Part shown: positions 1-11,400 of the stretch, one piece after another
Numbering within the stretch: the first letter of the stretch is position 1
Layout of the letters: each line of letters opens with the position of its first letter
Source: Prosopocoilus inquinatus
Taxonomy: Eukaryota; Arthropoda; Insecta; Coleoptera; Lucanidae
NCBI GenBank assembly: GCA_036172665.1
Contig: JAYKNF010000019.1
Location: 575,001 to 639,000, forward strand
DNA: 64,000 bases
Reading direction: 5' to 3'
Notes under the pieces: model-generated
The model's database searches: none
Told to the model about the DNA's origin: nothing
What the model saw: the letters and a program-made list of their open reading frames with translations, nothing else
Made by a program: the position numbers and the translations under genes

Positions 1-219
1 GGTTACTGGAGTCCATCCTAACGTCAAATAACATGATAGATAAGTAAGGATCGATTAGATACATCACAGGAACAACGCTAATGCGTGTTGTTTCGTTTAA
101 AACTATTTCCAGCTACTGCTGCGTCCGAAAACGTCGTATCTCACATCAGAGTTACTGGAGTCCGTCCAAACGTCAAATAACATGATAGATGAGTAAGGAT
201 CGATTAGATACATCACAGG

Positions 220-241
220 AACAACGCTAATGCGTGTTGTT
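220..241 (+). repeat. Intra-monomer inverted repeat (potential hairpin), example
   Basis: In each monomer aacaacgc (220-227 here) faces gtgttgtt (234-241) across a six-base loop. This gives an eight-pair stem with one G-T wobble. The stem halves are almost invariant in the window, while the loop holds one of the most variable positions (atac, atgc, atag, atat and others). Whether it folds in DNA or RNA is unknown. Confidence 0.55.
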
Positions 242-256
242 TCGTTTAAAACTATT
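240..256 (+). other. CENP-B-box-like partial motif, example monomer
   Basis: The stretch tttcgtttaaaactatt lies in the conserved core of nearly every monomer. Against the established CENP-B box pattern (N TTCG NNNN A NN CGGG N) it has TTCG, the spaced A and the C, but has TAT where GGG is required. A common variant reads ttcaaaac in the middle and keeps the same matching bases. The mammalian protein would not be expected to bind it well. A pogo-transposase-derived relative with another specificity is only a possibility. The resemblance may be chance. Confidence 0.2.
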
Positions 257-3200
257 TCCAGCTTCTGCTGCGTCCGAAAACGTCGTATCTCACATCAGAG
301 CTACTGGAGTACATCGAAACGCCAAATAACATGATAAATGAGTAAGGGTCGATTAGATACATCACAGGAACAACGCTAATACGTGTTGTTTCATTTAAAA
401 CTATTTCCAGCTTCAGCTGCGTCCGAGAACTTTGAATCTCTCATCAGAGTTACTGGAGTCCGTCCAAACGTCAAATAACATGATAGATGAGTAAGGATCG
501 ATTAGATACATCACAGGAACAACGCTAATACGTGTTGTTTCGTTTAAAACTAATTCCAGCTTCTGCTGCGTCCGAAAACGTCGTATCTCACATCAGAGCT
601 ACTGGAGTCCATCGAAACGCCAAGTAACATGATATATGAGTAAGGATCGATTAGATACAGCACAGGAACAACGCTAATACGTGTTGTTTCGTTTAAAACT
701 ATTTCCAGCTTCTACTGCGTCCGAGAACTTTGAATCTCTCATCAGAGTTACTGGAGTCCGTCCAAACGTCAAATAACATGATAGATGAGTAAGGATCGAT
801 TAGATACATCACAGGAACAACGCTAATACGTGTTGTTTCGTTTAAAACTATTTCCAGCTTCTGCTGCGTCCGAGAACTTCGTATCTCACATCAGGGATAC
901 TGGTGTCCATCCAAACGTCAAATAACATGTTAGATAAGTAAGGATCGTTTAGATACATCACAGGAACAACGCTAATAGGTGTTGTTTCGTTCAAAACTAT
1001 TTCCAGCTTCTGCTGCGTCCGAAATCTTTGTATCTCTCATCAGAGTTACTGGAGCCCATCCAAACGTCAAATAACATGATAGATGAGTAAGGATCGATTA
1101 GATACATCACAGGAACAACGCTAATACGTGTTGTTTCGTTTAAAACTATTTCCAGCTTCTGCTGCGTCCGAAAACGTCGTATCTCACATCAGAGTTACTG
1201 GAGTGCATCGAAACGTCAAATAACATGATAGATAAGTAAGGATCGATTAGATACATCACAGGAACAACGCTAATAGGTGTTGTTTCGTTTAAAACTATTT
1301 CCAGCTTCTGCTGCGTCCGAAAACGTCGTATCTCACATCAGAGCTACTGGAGTCCATCGAAACGCCAAGTAACATGATATATGAGTAAGGATCGATTAGA
1401 TACAGCACAGGAACAACGCTAATACGTGTTGTTTCGTTTAAAACTATTTCCAGCTTCTACTGCGTCCGAGAACTTTGAATCTCTCATCAGAGTTACTGGA
1501 GTCCGTCCAAACGTCAAATAACATGATAGATGAGTAAGGATCGATTAGATACATCACAGGAACAACGCTAATACGTGTTGTTTCGTTTAAAACTATTTCC
1601 AGCTCCTGCTGCGTCCCAAAACTTTGTATCTCACATCAGGGATACTGGTGTCCATCCAAACGTCAAATAACATGTTAGATAAGTAAGGATCGTTTAGATA
1701 CATCACAGGAACAACGCTAATACGTGTTGTTTCGTTTAAAACTATTTCCAGCTTCTGCTGCGTCCGAGAACTTCGTATCTCACATCAGGGATACTGGTGT
1801 CCATCCAAACGTCAAATAACATGTTAGATAAGTAAGGATCGTTTAGATACATCACAGGAACAACGCTAATAGGTGTTGTTTCGTTCAAAACTATTTCCAG
1901 CTTCTGCTGCGTCCGAAATCTTTGTATCTCTCATCAGAGTTACTGGAGCCCATCCAAACGTCAAATAACATGATAGATGAGTAAGGATCGATTAGATACA
2001 TCACAGGAACAACGCTAATACGTGTTGTTTCGTTTAAAACTATTTCCAGCTCCTGCTGCGTCCCAAAACTTTGTATCTCACATCAGGGATACTGGTGTCC
2101 ATCCAAACGTCAAATAACATGTTAGATAAGTAAGGATCGTTTAGATACATCACAGGAACAACGCTAATAGTTGTTGTTTCGTTCAAAACTATTTCCAGCT
2201 TCTGCTGCGTCCGATATCTTTGTATCTCACATCAGAGTTCCTAGAGTACATCCAAACGTCAAATAACATGATATATGAGTAAGGATCGATTAGATACATC
2301 ACAGGAACAACGCTAATGCGTGTTGTTTCGGTCAAAACTATTTCCAGCTTCTACTGCGTCCGAGAACTTTGTATCTCTCATCAGAGTTACTGGAGTCCGT
2401 CCAAACGTCAAATAACATGATAGATGAGTAAGGATCGATTAGATACAGCACAGGAACAACGCTAATATGTGTTGTTTCGTTTAAAACTATTTCCAGCTCC
2501 TGCTGCGTCCAAAAACTTTGTATCTCACATCAGACTTACTGGAGTCCATCCAAACGTTAAATAACATGTTAGATAAGTAAGGATCGTTTAGATACATCAC
2601 AAGAACAACGCTAATACGTGTTGTTTCGTTCAAAACTATTTCCAGCTTCTACTGCGTCCGAGAAATTTGAATCTCTCATCAGAGTTACTGGAGTCCGTCC
2701 AAACGTCAAATAACATGATAGATAAGTAAGGATCGATTAGATACAGCACAGGAACAACGCTAATACGTGTTGTTTCGTTTAAAACTATTTCCAGATCCTG
2801 CAGCGTCCCAAAACTTTGTATCTCACATCAGACTTACTGGAGTCCATCCAAACGTCAAATAACATGTTAGATAAGTAAGGATCGTTTAGATACATCACAG
2901 GAACAACGCTAATAGGTGTTGTTTCGTTCAAAACTATATCCAGCTTCTGCTGCGTCCGAAATCTTTGTATCTCTCATGAGAGTTACTGGAGTCCATCCAA
3001 ACGTCAAATAACATGATAGATGAGTAAGGATCGATTAGATACATCACAGGAACAACGCTAATGCGTGTTGTTTCGTTTAAAACTATTTCCAGCTTATGCT
3101 GCGTCCGAGAACATCGTATCTCACGTCAGGTTTACTGGAGTCCATCCAAACGTCAAATAACATGATAGATAAGTAAGGATCGATTAGATACATCACAGGA

Positions 3201-6200
3201 ACAACGCTAATGCGTGTTGTTTCGTTTAAAACTATTTCCAGCTTCTGCTGCGTCCGAAAACGTCGTATCTCACATCAGAGCTACTGGAGTCCATCGAAAC
3301 GCCAAATAACATGATATATGAGTAAGGATCGATTAGATACAGCACAGGAACAACGCTAATACGTGTTGTTTCGTTTAAAACTATTTCCAGCTCCTGCTGC
3401 GTCCAAAAACTTTGTATCTCACATCAGACTTACTGGAGTCCATCCAAACGTCAAATAACATGTTAGATAAGTAAGGATCGTTTAGATACATCACAGGAAC
3501 GACGCTAATACGTGTTGTTTCGTTCAAAACTATTTCCAGCTTCTGCTGCGTCCGAAAATTTCGTATCTCACATTAGAGTTACTGGAGTTCATCCAAACGT
3601 CAAATAACATGATAGATAAGTAAGGATCGATTAGATACAGCACAGGAACAACGCTAATACGTGTTGTTTCGTTCAAAACTATTTCCAGCTTCTGCTGCGT
3701 CCGATAAATTTGTATCTCACATCAGAGTTACTGGAGTCCGTCCAAACGTCAAATAACATGATAGATGAGTAAGGATCGATTATGTACATCACAGGAATAA
3801 CGCTAATATGTGTTGTTTCGTTTAAAATTATTTCCAGCTGCTGCTGCGTCCGAAAACGTCGTATATCACATCAGAGTTACTGAAGTCCATCGAAACGCCA
3901 AATAACATGATAGATGAGTAAGGATCGATTAGATACTACACAGGAACAACGCTAATGCGTGTTGTTTCGTTTAAAACTATTTCCAGCTTCTGCTGCGTCC
4001 GAGAACATCGTATCTCACGTCAGGGTTACTGGAGTCCATCCTAACGTCAAATAACATGATAGATAAGTAAGGATCGATTAGATACATCACAGGAACAACG
4101 CTAATGCGTGTTGTTTCGTTTAAAACTATTTCCAGCTACTGCTGCGTCCGAAAACGTCGTATCTCACATCAGAGTTACTGGAGTCCGTCCAAACGTCAAA
4201 TAACATGATAGATGAGTAAGGATCGATTAGATACATCACAGGAACAACGCTAATGCGTGTTGTTTCGTTTAAAACTATTTCCAGCTTCTGCTGCGTCCGA
4301 AAACGTCGTATCTCACATCAGAGCTACTGGAGTACATCGAAACGCCAAATAACATGATAAATGAGTAAGGGTCGATTAGATACATCACAGGAACAACGCT
4401 AATACGTGTTGATTCATTTAAAACTATTTCCAGCTTCAGCTGCGTCCGAGAACTTTGAATCTCTCATCAGAGTTACTGGAGTCCGTCCAAACGTCAAATA
4501 ACATGATAGATGAGTAAGGATCGATTAGATACATCACAGGAACAACGCTAATACGTGTTGTTTCGTTTAAAACTATTTCCAGCTTCTGCTGCGTCCGAAA
4601 ACGTCGTATCTCACATCAGAGCTACTGGAGTCCATCGAAACGCCAAGTAACATGATATATGAGTAAGGATCGATTAGATACAGCACAGGAACAACGCTAA
4701 TACGTGTTGTTTCGTTTAAAACTATTTCCAGCTTCTACTGCGTCCGAGAACTTTGAATCTCTCATCAGAGTTACTGGAGTCCGTCCAAACGTCAAATAAC
4801 ATGATAGATGAGTAAGGATCGATTAGATACATCACAGGAACAACGCTAATACGTGTTGTTTCGTTTAAAACTATTTCCAGCTTCTGCTGCGTCCGAGAAC
4901 TTCGTATCTCACATCAGGAATACTGGTGTCCATCCAAACGTCAAATAACATGTTAGATAAGTAAGGATCGTTTAGATACATCACAGGAACAACGCTAATA
5001 GGTGTTGTTTCGTTCAAAACTATTTCCAGCTTCTGCTGCGTCCGAAATCTTTGTATCTCTCATCAGAGTTACTGGAGCCCATCCAAACGTCAAATAACAT
5101 GATAGATGAGTAAGGATCGAATAGATACATCACAGGAACAACGCTAATACGTGTTGTTTCGTTTAAAACTATTTCCAGCTTCTGCTGCGTCCGAAAACGT
5201 CGTATCTCACATCAGAGTTACTGGAGTGCATCGAAACGTCAAATAACATGATAGATAAGTAAGGATCGATTAGATACATCACAGGAACAACGCTAATACG
5301 TGTTGTTTCGTTTAAAACTATTTCCAGCTTCTGCTGCGTCCGAAAACGTCGTATCTCACATCAGAGCTACTGGAGTCCATCGAAACGAAAAGTAACATGA
5401 TATATGAGTAAGGATCGATTAGATACAGCACAGGAACAACGCTAATACGTGTTGTTTCGTTTAAAACTATTTCCAGCTTCTACTGCGTCCGAGAACTTTG
5501 AATCTCTCATCAGAGTTACTGGAGTCCGTCCAAACGTCAAATAACATGATAGATGAGTAAGGATCGATTAGATACATCACAGGAACAACGCTAATACGTG
5601 TTGTTTCGTTTAAAACTATTTCCAGCTTCTGCTGCGTCCGAGAACTTCGTATCTCACATCAGGGATACTGGTGTCCATCCAAACGTCAAATAACATGTTA
5701 GATAAGTAAGGATCGTTTAGATACATCACAGGAACAACGCTAATAGGTGTTGTTTCGTTCAAAACTATTTCCAGCTTCTGCTGCGTCCGAAATCTTTGTA
5801 TCTCTCATCAGAGTTACTGGAGCCCATCCAAACGTCAAATAACATGATAGATGAGTAAGGATCGATTAGATACATCACAGGAACAACGCTAATACGTGTT
5901 GTTTCGTTTAAAACTATTTCCAGCTCCTGCTGCGTCCCAAAACTTTGTATCTCACATCAGGGATACTGGTGTCCATCCAAACGTCAAATAACATGTTAGA
6001 TAAGTAAGGATCGTTTAGATACATCACAGGAACAACGCTAATAGTTGTTGTTTCGTTCAAAACTATTTCCAGCTTCTGCTGCGTCCGATATCTTTGTATC
6101 TCACATCAGAGTTCCTAGAGTACATCCAAACGTCAAATAACATGATATATGAGTAAGGATCGATTAGACACATCACAGGAACAACGCTAATGCGTGTTGT

Positions 6201-6340
6201 TTCGGTCAAAACTATTTCCAGCTTCTACTGCGTCCGAGAACTTTGTATCTCTCATCAGAGTTACTGGAGTCCGTCCAAACGTCAAATAACATGATAGATG
6301 AGTAAGGATCGATTAGATACAGCACAGGAACAACGCTAAT

Positions 6341-6937
6341 ATGTGTTGTTTCGTTTAAAACTATTTCCAGCTCCTGCTGCGTCCAAAAACTTTGTATCTC
6401 ACATCAGACTTACTGGAGTCCATCCAAACGTTAAATAACATGTTAGATAAGTAAGGATCGTTTAGATACATCACAGGAACAACGCTAATACGTGTTGTTT
6501 CGTTCAAAACTATTTCCAGCTTCTACTGCGTCCGAGAAATTTGAATCTCTCATCAGAGTTACTGGAGTCCGTCCAAACGTCAAATAACATGATAGATAAG
6601 TAAGGATCGATTAGATACAGCACAGGAACAACGCTAATATGTGTTGTTTCGTTTAAAACTATTTCCAGCTCCTGCTGCGTCCAAAAACTTTGTATCTCAC
6701 ATCAGACTTACTGGAGTCCATCCAAACGTTAAATAACATGTTAGATAAGTAAGGATCGTTTAGATACATCACAGGAACAACGCTAATACGTGTTGTTTCG
6801 TTCAAAACTATTTCCAGCTTCTACTGCGTCCGAGAAATTTGAATCTCTCATCAGAGTTACTGGAGTCCGTCCAAACGTCAAATAACACGATAGATGAGTA
6901 AGGATCGATTAGATACATCACAGGAACAACGCTAATA
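6341..6937 (+). repeat. Local 298-bp dimer duplication
   Basis: A pair of monomers (one gatcgattag type beginning in atatgtgttg, one gatcgtttag type with aaacgttaaataac) is repeated almost exactly: atgtgttgtt occurs at 6341 and again at 6639, two monomers apart. The equivalent place near 2.5-2.8 kb has one pair only, so this is a small expansion by unequal exchange. The expanded form is inherited by the copies near 15.6-16.1, 29.8-30.3 and 35.0-35.5 kb. Confidence 0.85.
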
Positions 6938-8423
6938 CGTGTTGTTTCGTTTAAAACTATTTCCAGCTCCTGCTGCGTCCCAAAACTTTGTATCTCACAT
7001 CAGACTTACTGGAGTCCATCCAAACGTCAAATAACATGTTAGATAAGTAAGGATCGTTTAGATACATCACAGGAACAACGCTAATAGGTGTTGTTTCGTT
7101 CAAAACTATTTCCAGCTTCTGCTGCGTCCGATATCTTTGTATCTCACATCAGAGTTCCTAGAGTACATCCAAACGTCAAATAACATGATAGATGAGTAAG
7201 GATCGATTAGATACATCACAGGAACAACGCTAATGCGTGTTGTTTCGGTCAAAACTATTTCCAGCTTCTACTGCGTCCGAGAACTTTGTATCTCTCATCA
7301 GAGTTACTGGAGTCCGTCCAAACGTCAAATAACATGATAGATGAGTAAGGATCGTTTAGATACATCACAGGAACATCGCTAATGCGTGTTGTTTCGTTTA
7401 AAACTATTTCCAGCTTCTGATGCGTCCGAAAACTTCGTATCTCACATCAGAGTTACTGGAGTCCATCGAAAAGCCAAATAACATGATAGATGAGTAAGGA
7501 TCGATTAGATACTACACAGGAACAACGCTAATGCGTGTTGTTTCGTTCAAAACTATTTCCAGTTTCTGCTGCGTCCGAAATCTTTGTATCTCTCATCAGA
7601 GTTACTGGAGTCCATCCAAACGTCAAATAATATGATAGATGAGTAAGGATCGATTAGATACATCACAGGAACAACGCTAATACGTGTTGTTTCGTTTAAA
7701 ACTATTTCCAGCTCCTGCTGCGTCCCAAAACTTTGCATCTCACATCAGACTTACTGGAGTCCATCCAAACGTCAAATAACATGTTAGATAAGTAAGGATC
7801 GTTTAGATACATCACAGGAACAACGCTAATAGGTGTTGTTTCGTTCAAAACTATTTCCAGCTTCTACTGCGTCCGAGAACTTTGTATCTCTCATCAGAGT
7901 TACTGGAGTCCGTCCAAACGTCAAATAACATGATAGATGAGAAAGGATCGATTAGATACATCACAGGAACAACGCTAATACGTGTTGTTTCGTTTAAAAC
8001 TATTTCCAGCTCCTGCTGCGTCCCAAAACTTTGTATCTCACATCAGACTTACTGGAGTCCATCCAAACGTCAAATAACATGTTAGATAAGTAAGGATCGT
8101 TTAGATACATCACAGGAACAACGCTAATACGTGTTGTTTCGTTTAAAACTATTTCCAGCTTCTGCTGCGTCCGAAAACGTCGTATCTCACATCAGAGTTA
8201 CTGGAGTCCATCGAAACGTCAAATAACATGATAGATAAGTAAGGATCGATTAGATACAGCACAGGAACAACGCTAATATGTGTTGTTTCGTTTAAAACTA
8301 TTTCCAGCTCCTGCTGCGTCCAAAAACTTTGTATCTCACATCAGACTTACTGGAGTCCATCCAAACGTTAAATAACATGTTAGATAAGTAAGGATCGTTT
8401 AGATACATCACAGGAACAACGGT

Positions 8424-8433
8424 AACACGTGTT
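8424..8433. other. Palindromic aacacgtgtt variant, copy 1
   Basis: In this one monomer the variable loop region reads cggtaacacgtgttgttacg, creating a perfect 10-bp palindrome with an E-box-type cacgtg core. The usual monomer has cgctaat plus acgtgttgtttcg. The same variant travels with the five-copy segment and its further copies. Binding by any bHLH factor is unproven. Confidence 0.6.
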
Positions 8434-11400
8434 GTTACGTTCAAAATTATTTCCAGCTTCTGCTGCGTCCGAGAACTTTGTATCTCACATCAGAGTTACT
8501 GGAGTCCGTCCAAACGTCAAATAACATGATAGATGAGTAAGTATCGTTTAGATACATCACAGGAACATCGCTAATGCGTGTTGTTTCTTTTAAAACTATT
8601 TCCAGCTTCTGCTGCGTCCGAGAACATCGTATCTCACGTCAGGGTTACTGGAGTCCATCCAAACGTCAAATAACATGATAGATAAGTAAGGATCGATTAG
8701 ATACATCACAGGAACAACGCTAATGCGTGTTGTTTCGTTTAAAACTATTTCCAGTTTCTGCTGCGTCCGAAAACGTCGTATCTCACATCAGAGCTACTGG
8801 AGTCCATCGAAACACCAAATAACATGATATATGAGTAAGGATCGATTAGATACAGCACAGGAACAACGCTAATGCGTGTTGTTTCGTTTAAAACTATTTC
8901 CAGCTTCTGCTGCGTCCGAAAACGTCGTATCTCACATCAGAGCTACTGGAGTCCATCGAAACGCCAAGTAACATGATATATGAGTAAGGATCGATTAGAT
9001 ACAGCACAGGAACAACGCTAATACGTGTTGTTTCGTTTGAAACTATTTCCAGCTCCTGCTGCGTCCAAAAACTTTGTATCTCACATCAGACTTACTGGAG
9101 TCCATCCAAACGTCAAATAACATGTTAGATAAGTAAGGATCGTTTAGATACATCACAAGAACAACGCTAATACGTGTTATTTCGTTCAAAACTATTTCCA
9201 GCTTCTACTGCGTCCGAGAACTTTGAATCTCTCATCAGAGTTACTGGAGTCCGTCCAAACGTCAAATAACATGATAGATGAGTAAGGATCGATTAGATAC
9301 ATCACAGGAACAACGCTAATACGTGTTGTTTCGTTTAAAACTATTTCCAGCTCCTGCTGCGTCCCAAAACTTTGTATCTCACATCAGACTTACTGGAGTC
9401 CATCCAATCGTCAAATAACATGATAGATGAGTAAGGATCGATTAGATACATCACAGGAACAACGCTAATACGTGTTGTTTCGTTTAAAACTATTTCCAGC
9501 TTCTGCTGCGTCCAAAAACTTTGTATCTCACATCAGACTTACTGGAGTCCATCCAAACGTTAAATAACATGTTAGATAAGTAAGGATCGTTTAGATACAT
9601 CACAGGAACAACGCTAATACGTGTTGTTTCGTTCAAAATTATTTCCAGCTTCTGCTGCGTACGAGAACTTTGTATCTCACATCAAAGTTACTGGAGTCCG
9701 TCCAAACGTCAAATAACATGATAGATGAGTAAGGATCGTTTAGGTACATCACAGGAACATCGCTAATACGTGTTGTTTCGTTTAAAACTATTTCCAGATT
9801 CTGCTGCGTCCGAAAACGTCGTATCTCACATCAGAGTTACTGGAGTCCATCGAAACGTCAAATAACATGATAGATAAGTAAGGATCGAATAGATACAGCA
9901 CAGGAACAACGCTAATACGTGTTGTTTCGTTTAAAACTATTTCCAGCTCATGCTGCGTCCAAAAACTTTGTATCTCACATCAGACTTACTGGAGTCCATC
10001 CAAACGTCAAATAACATGTTAGATAAGTAAGGATCGTTTAGATACATCACAGGAACAACGCTAATACGTGTTGTTTCGTTCAAAACTATTTCCAGCTTCT
10101 GCTGCGTCCGAGAACTTTGTATCTCACATCAGAGTTACTGGAGTCCGTCCAAACGTCAAATAACATGATAGATGAGTAAGGATCGTTTAGATACATCACA
10201 GGAACATCGCTAATGCGTGTTGTTTCGTTTAAAACTATTTCCAGCTTCTGCTGCGTCCGAAAACTTCGTAGCTCACATCAGAGTTACTGGAGTCCATCGA
10301 AACGTCAAATAACATGATAGATAAGTAAGGATCGATTAGATACAGCACAGGAACAACGCTAATACCTGTTGTTTCGTTTGAAACTATTTCCAGCTTCAGC
10401 TGCGTCCGAGAACTTCGTATCTCACATCAAAGTTACTGGAGTCCATCGAAACGCCAAATAACATGATAAATGAGTAAGGATCGATTAGATACATCACAGG
10501 AACAACGCTAATGCGTGTTGTTTCGTTTAAAACTATTTCCAGCTCCTGCTGCGTCCGAGAACTTTGTATCTCACATCAGAGTTACTGGAGTCTGTCCAAA
10601 CGTCAAATAACATGATAGATGAGTAAGGATCGTTTAGATACATCACAGGAACAACGCTAATACGTGTTGTTTCGTTTAAAACTATTTCCAGCTCCTGCTG
10701 CGTCCAAAAACTTTGTATCTCACATCAGACTTACTGGAGTCCATCCAAACGTCAAATAACATGTTAGATAAGTAAGGATCGTTTAGATACATCACAGGAA
10801 CAACGCTAATACGTGTTGTTTCGTTCAAAACTATTTCCAGCTTCTACTGCGTCCGAGAACTTTGAATCTCTCATCAGAGTTACTGGAGTCCGTCCAAACG
10901 TCAATTAACATGATAGATGAGTAAGGATCGATTAGATACATCACAGGAACAACGCTAATACGTGTTGTATCGTTTAAAACTATTTCCAGCTTCTGCTGCG
11001 TCCGAAAACTTCGTATCTCACATCAGAGTTACTGGAGTCCATCGAAACGTCAAATAACATGATATATAAGTAAGGATCGATTAGATACAGCACAGGAACA
11101 ACGCTAATACGTGTTGTTTCGTTTAAAACTATTTCCAGCTCCTGCTGCGTCGCAAAACTTTTTATCTCACATCAGACTTACTGGAGTCCATCCAAACGTC
11201 AAATAACATGTTAGATAAGTAAGGATCCTTTAGATACATCACAGGAACAACGCTAATAGGTGTTGTTTCGTTCAAAATTATTTCCAGCTCCTGCTGCGTC
11301 CGAGAACTTTGTATCTCACATCAGAGTTACTGGAGCCCGTCCAAACGTCAATTAACATGATAGATGAGTAAGGATCGTTTAGATACATCACAGGAACAAC

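Larger units (their letters stand above)
151..299 (+). repeat. Representative monomer with sub-parts
   Basis: Taking the anchor gttactggag as base 1, the monomer reads in order: a variable zone (tccatcc or tccgtcc or tccatcg, then aaacgtcaaataacatg); a switch zone (gatagatgag, gatagataag, gatatatgag or gttagataag); aggatcg followed by attag or tttag; catcac or cagcac; the conserved caggaacaacgctaat; a variable dinucleotide; the conserved gtgttgtttcgtt and aaaactatttccagc; then ttctgctgcgtcc and a roughly 10-bp highly variable stretch (for example gaaaacgtcg, gagaactttg, gaaatctttg, caaaaacttt) ending in tatctcacatcag. The about 60-bp core from cacagg to ccagc is the best kept part. Two main classes exist: gttagataag is linked with gatcgtttag, and gatagat(a/g)ag with gatcgattag, which contains the palindrome atcgat. 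Confidence 0.93.
1..4023 (+). repeat. Left higher-order segment (27-monomer offset)
   Basis: This stretch is a diverged earlier copy of what follows. The window starts with gtccatcctaacg, and the same rare variant recurs 4,023 bp (27 monomers) later near 4036. Diagnostic monomers follow in the same order: gagtacatcg with gataaatgag near 309 and 4332, and gccaagtaac near 621 and 4644. Near 1606-1754 this copy has one extra monomer, so the offset falls to 3,874. Near 2700 the other copy has two extra monomers, so it rises to 4,172. After about 3060 it joins material matching about 8.58 kb, and 3541-3760 matches 11587-11806 at 54 monomers (8,046 bp). Confidence 0.85.

Noticed and set aside
7553..8085. 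Short open frames of 61-67 codons here and in the repeated places (13097, 16971, 18605, 23966, 24313, 31018, 31347, 36413, 38047, 43408, 43755, 49150)
   Set aside because: They are the same few frames recurring because the satellite recurs. Several open only where gagtaagg changed to gagaaagg, removing a stop, and some start at TTG. A 149-bp unit shifts frame every monomer, there is no protein-like feature, and near-identical monomers close the frame.
9735..9755. Telomere-like ttagg in cgtttaggtac
   Set aside because: A single substitution variant of cgtttagatac; not in tandem.
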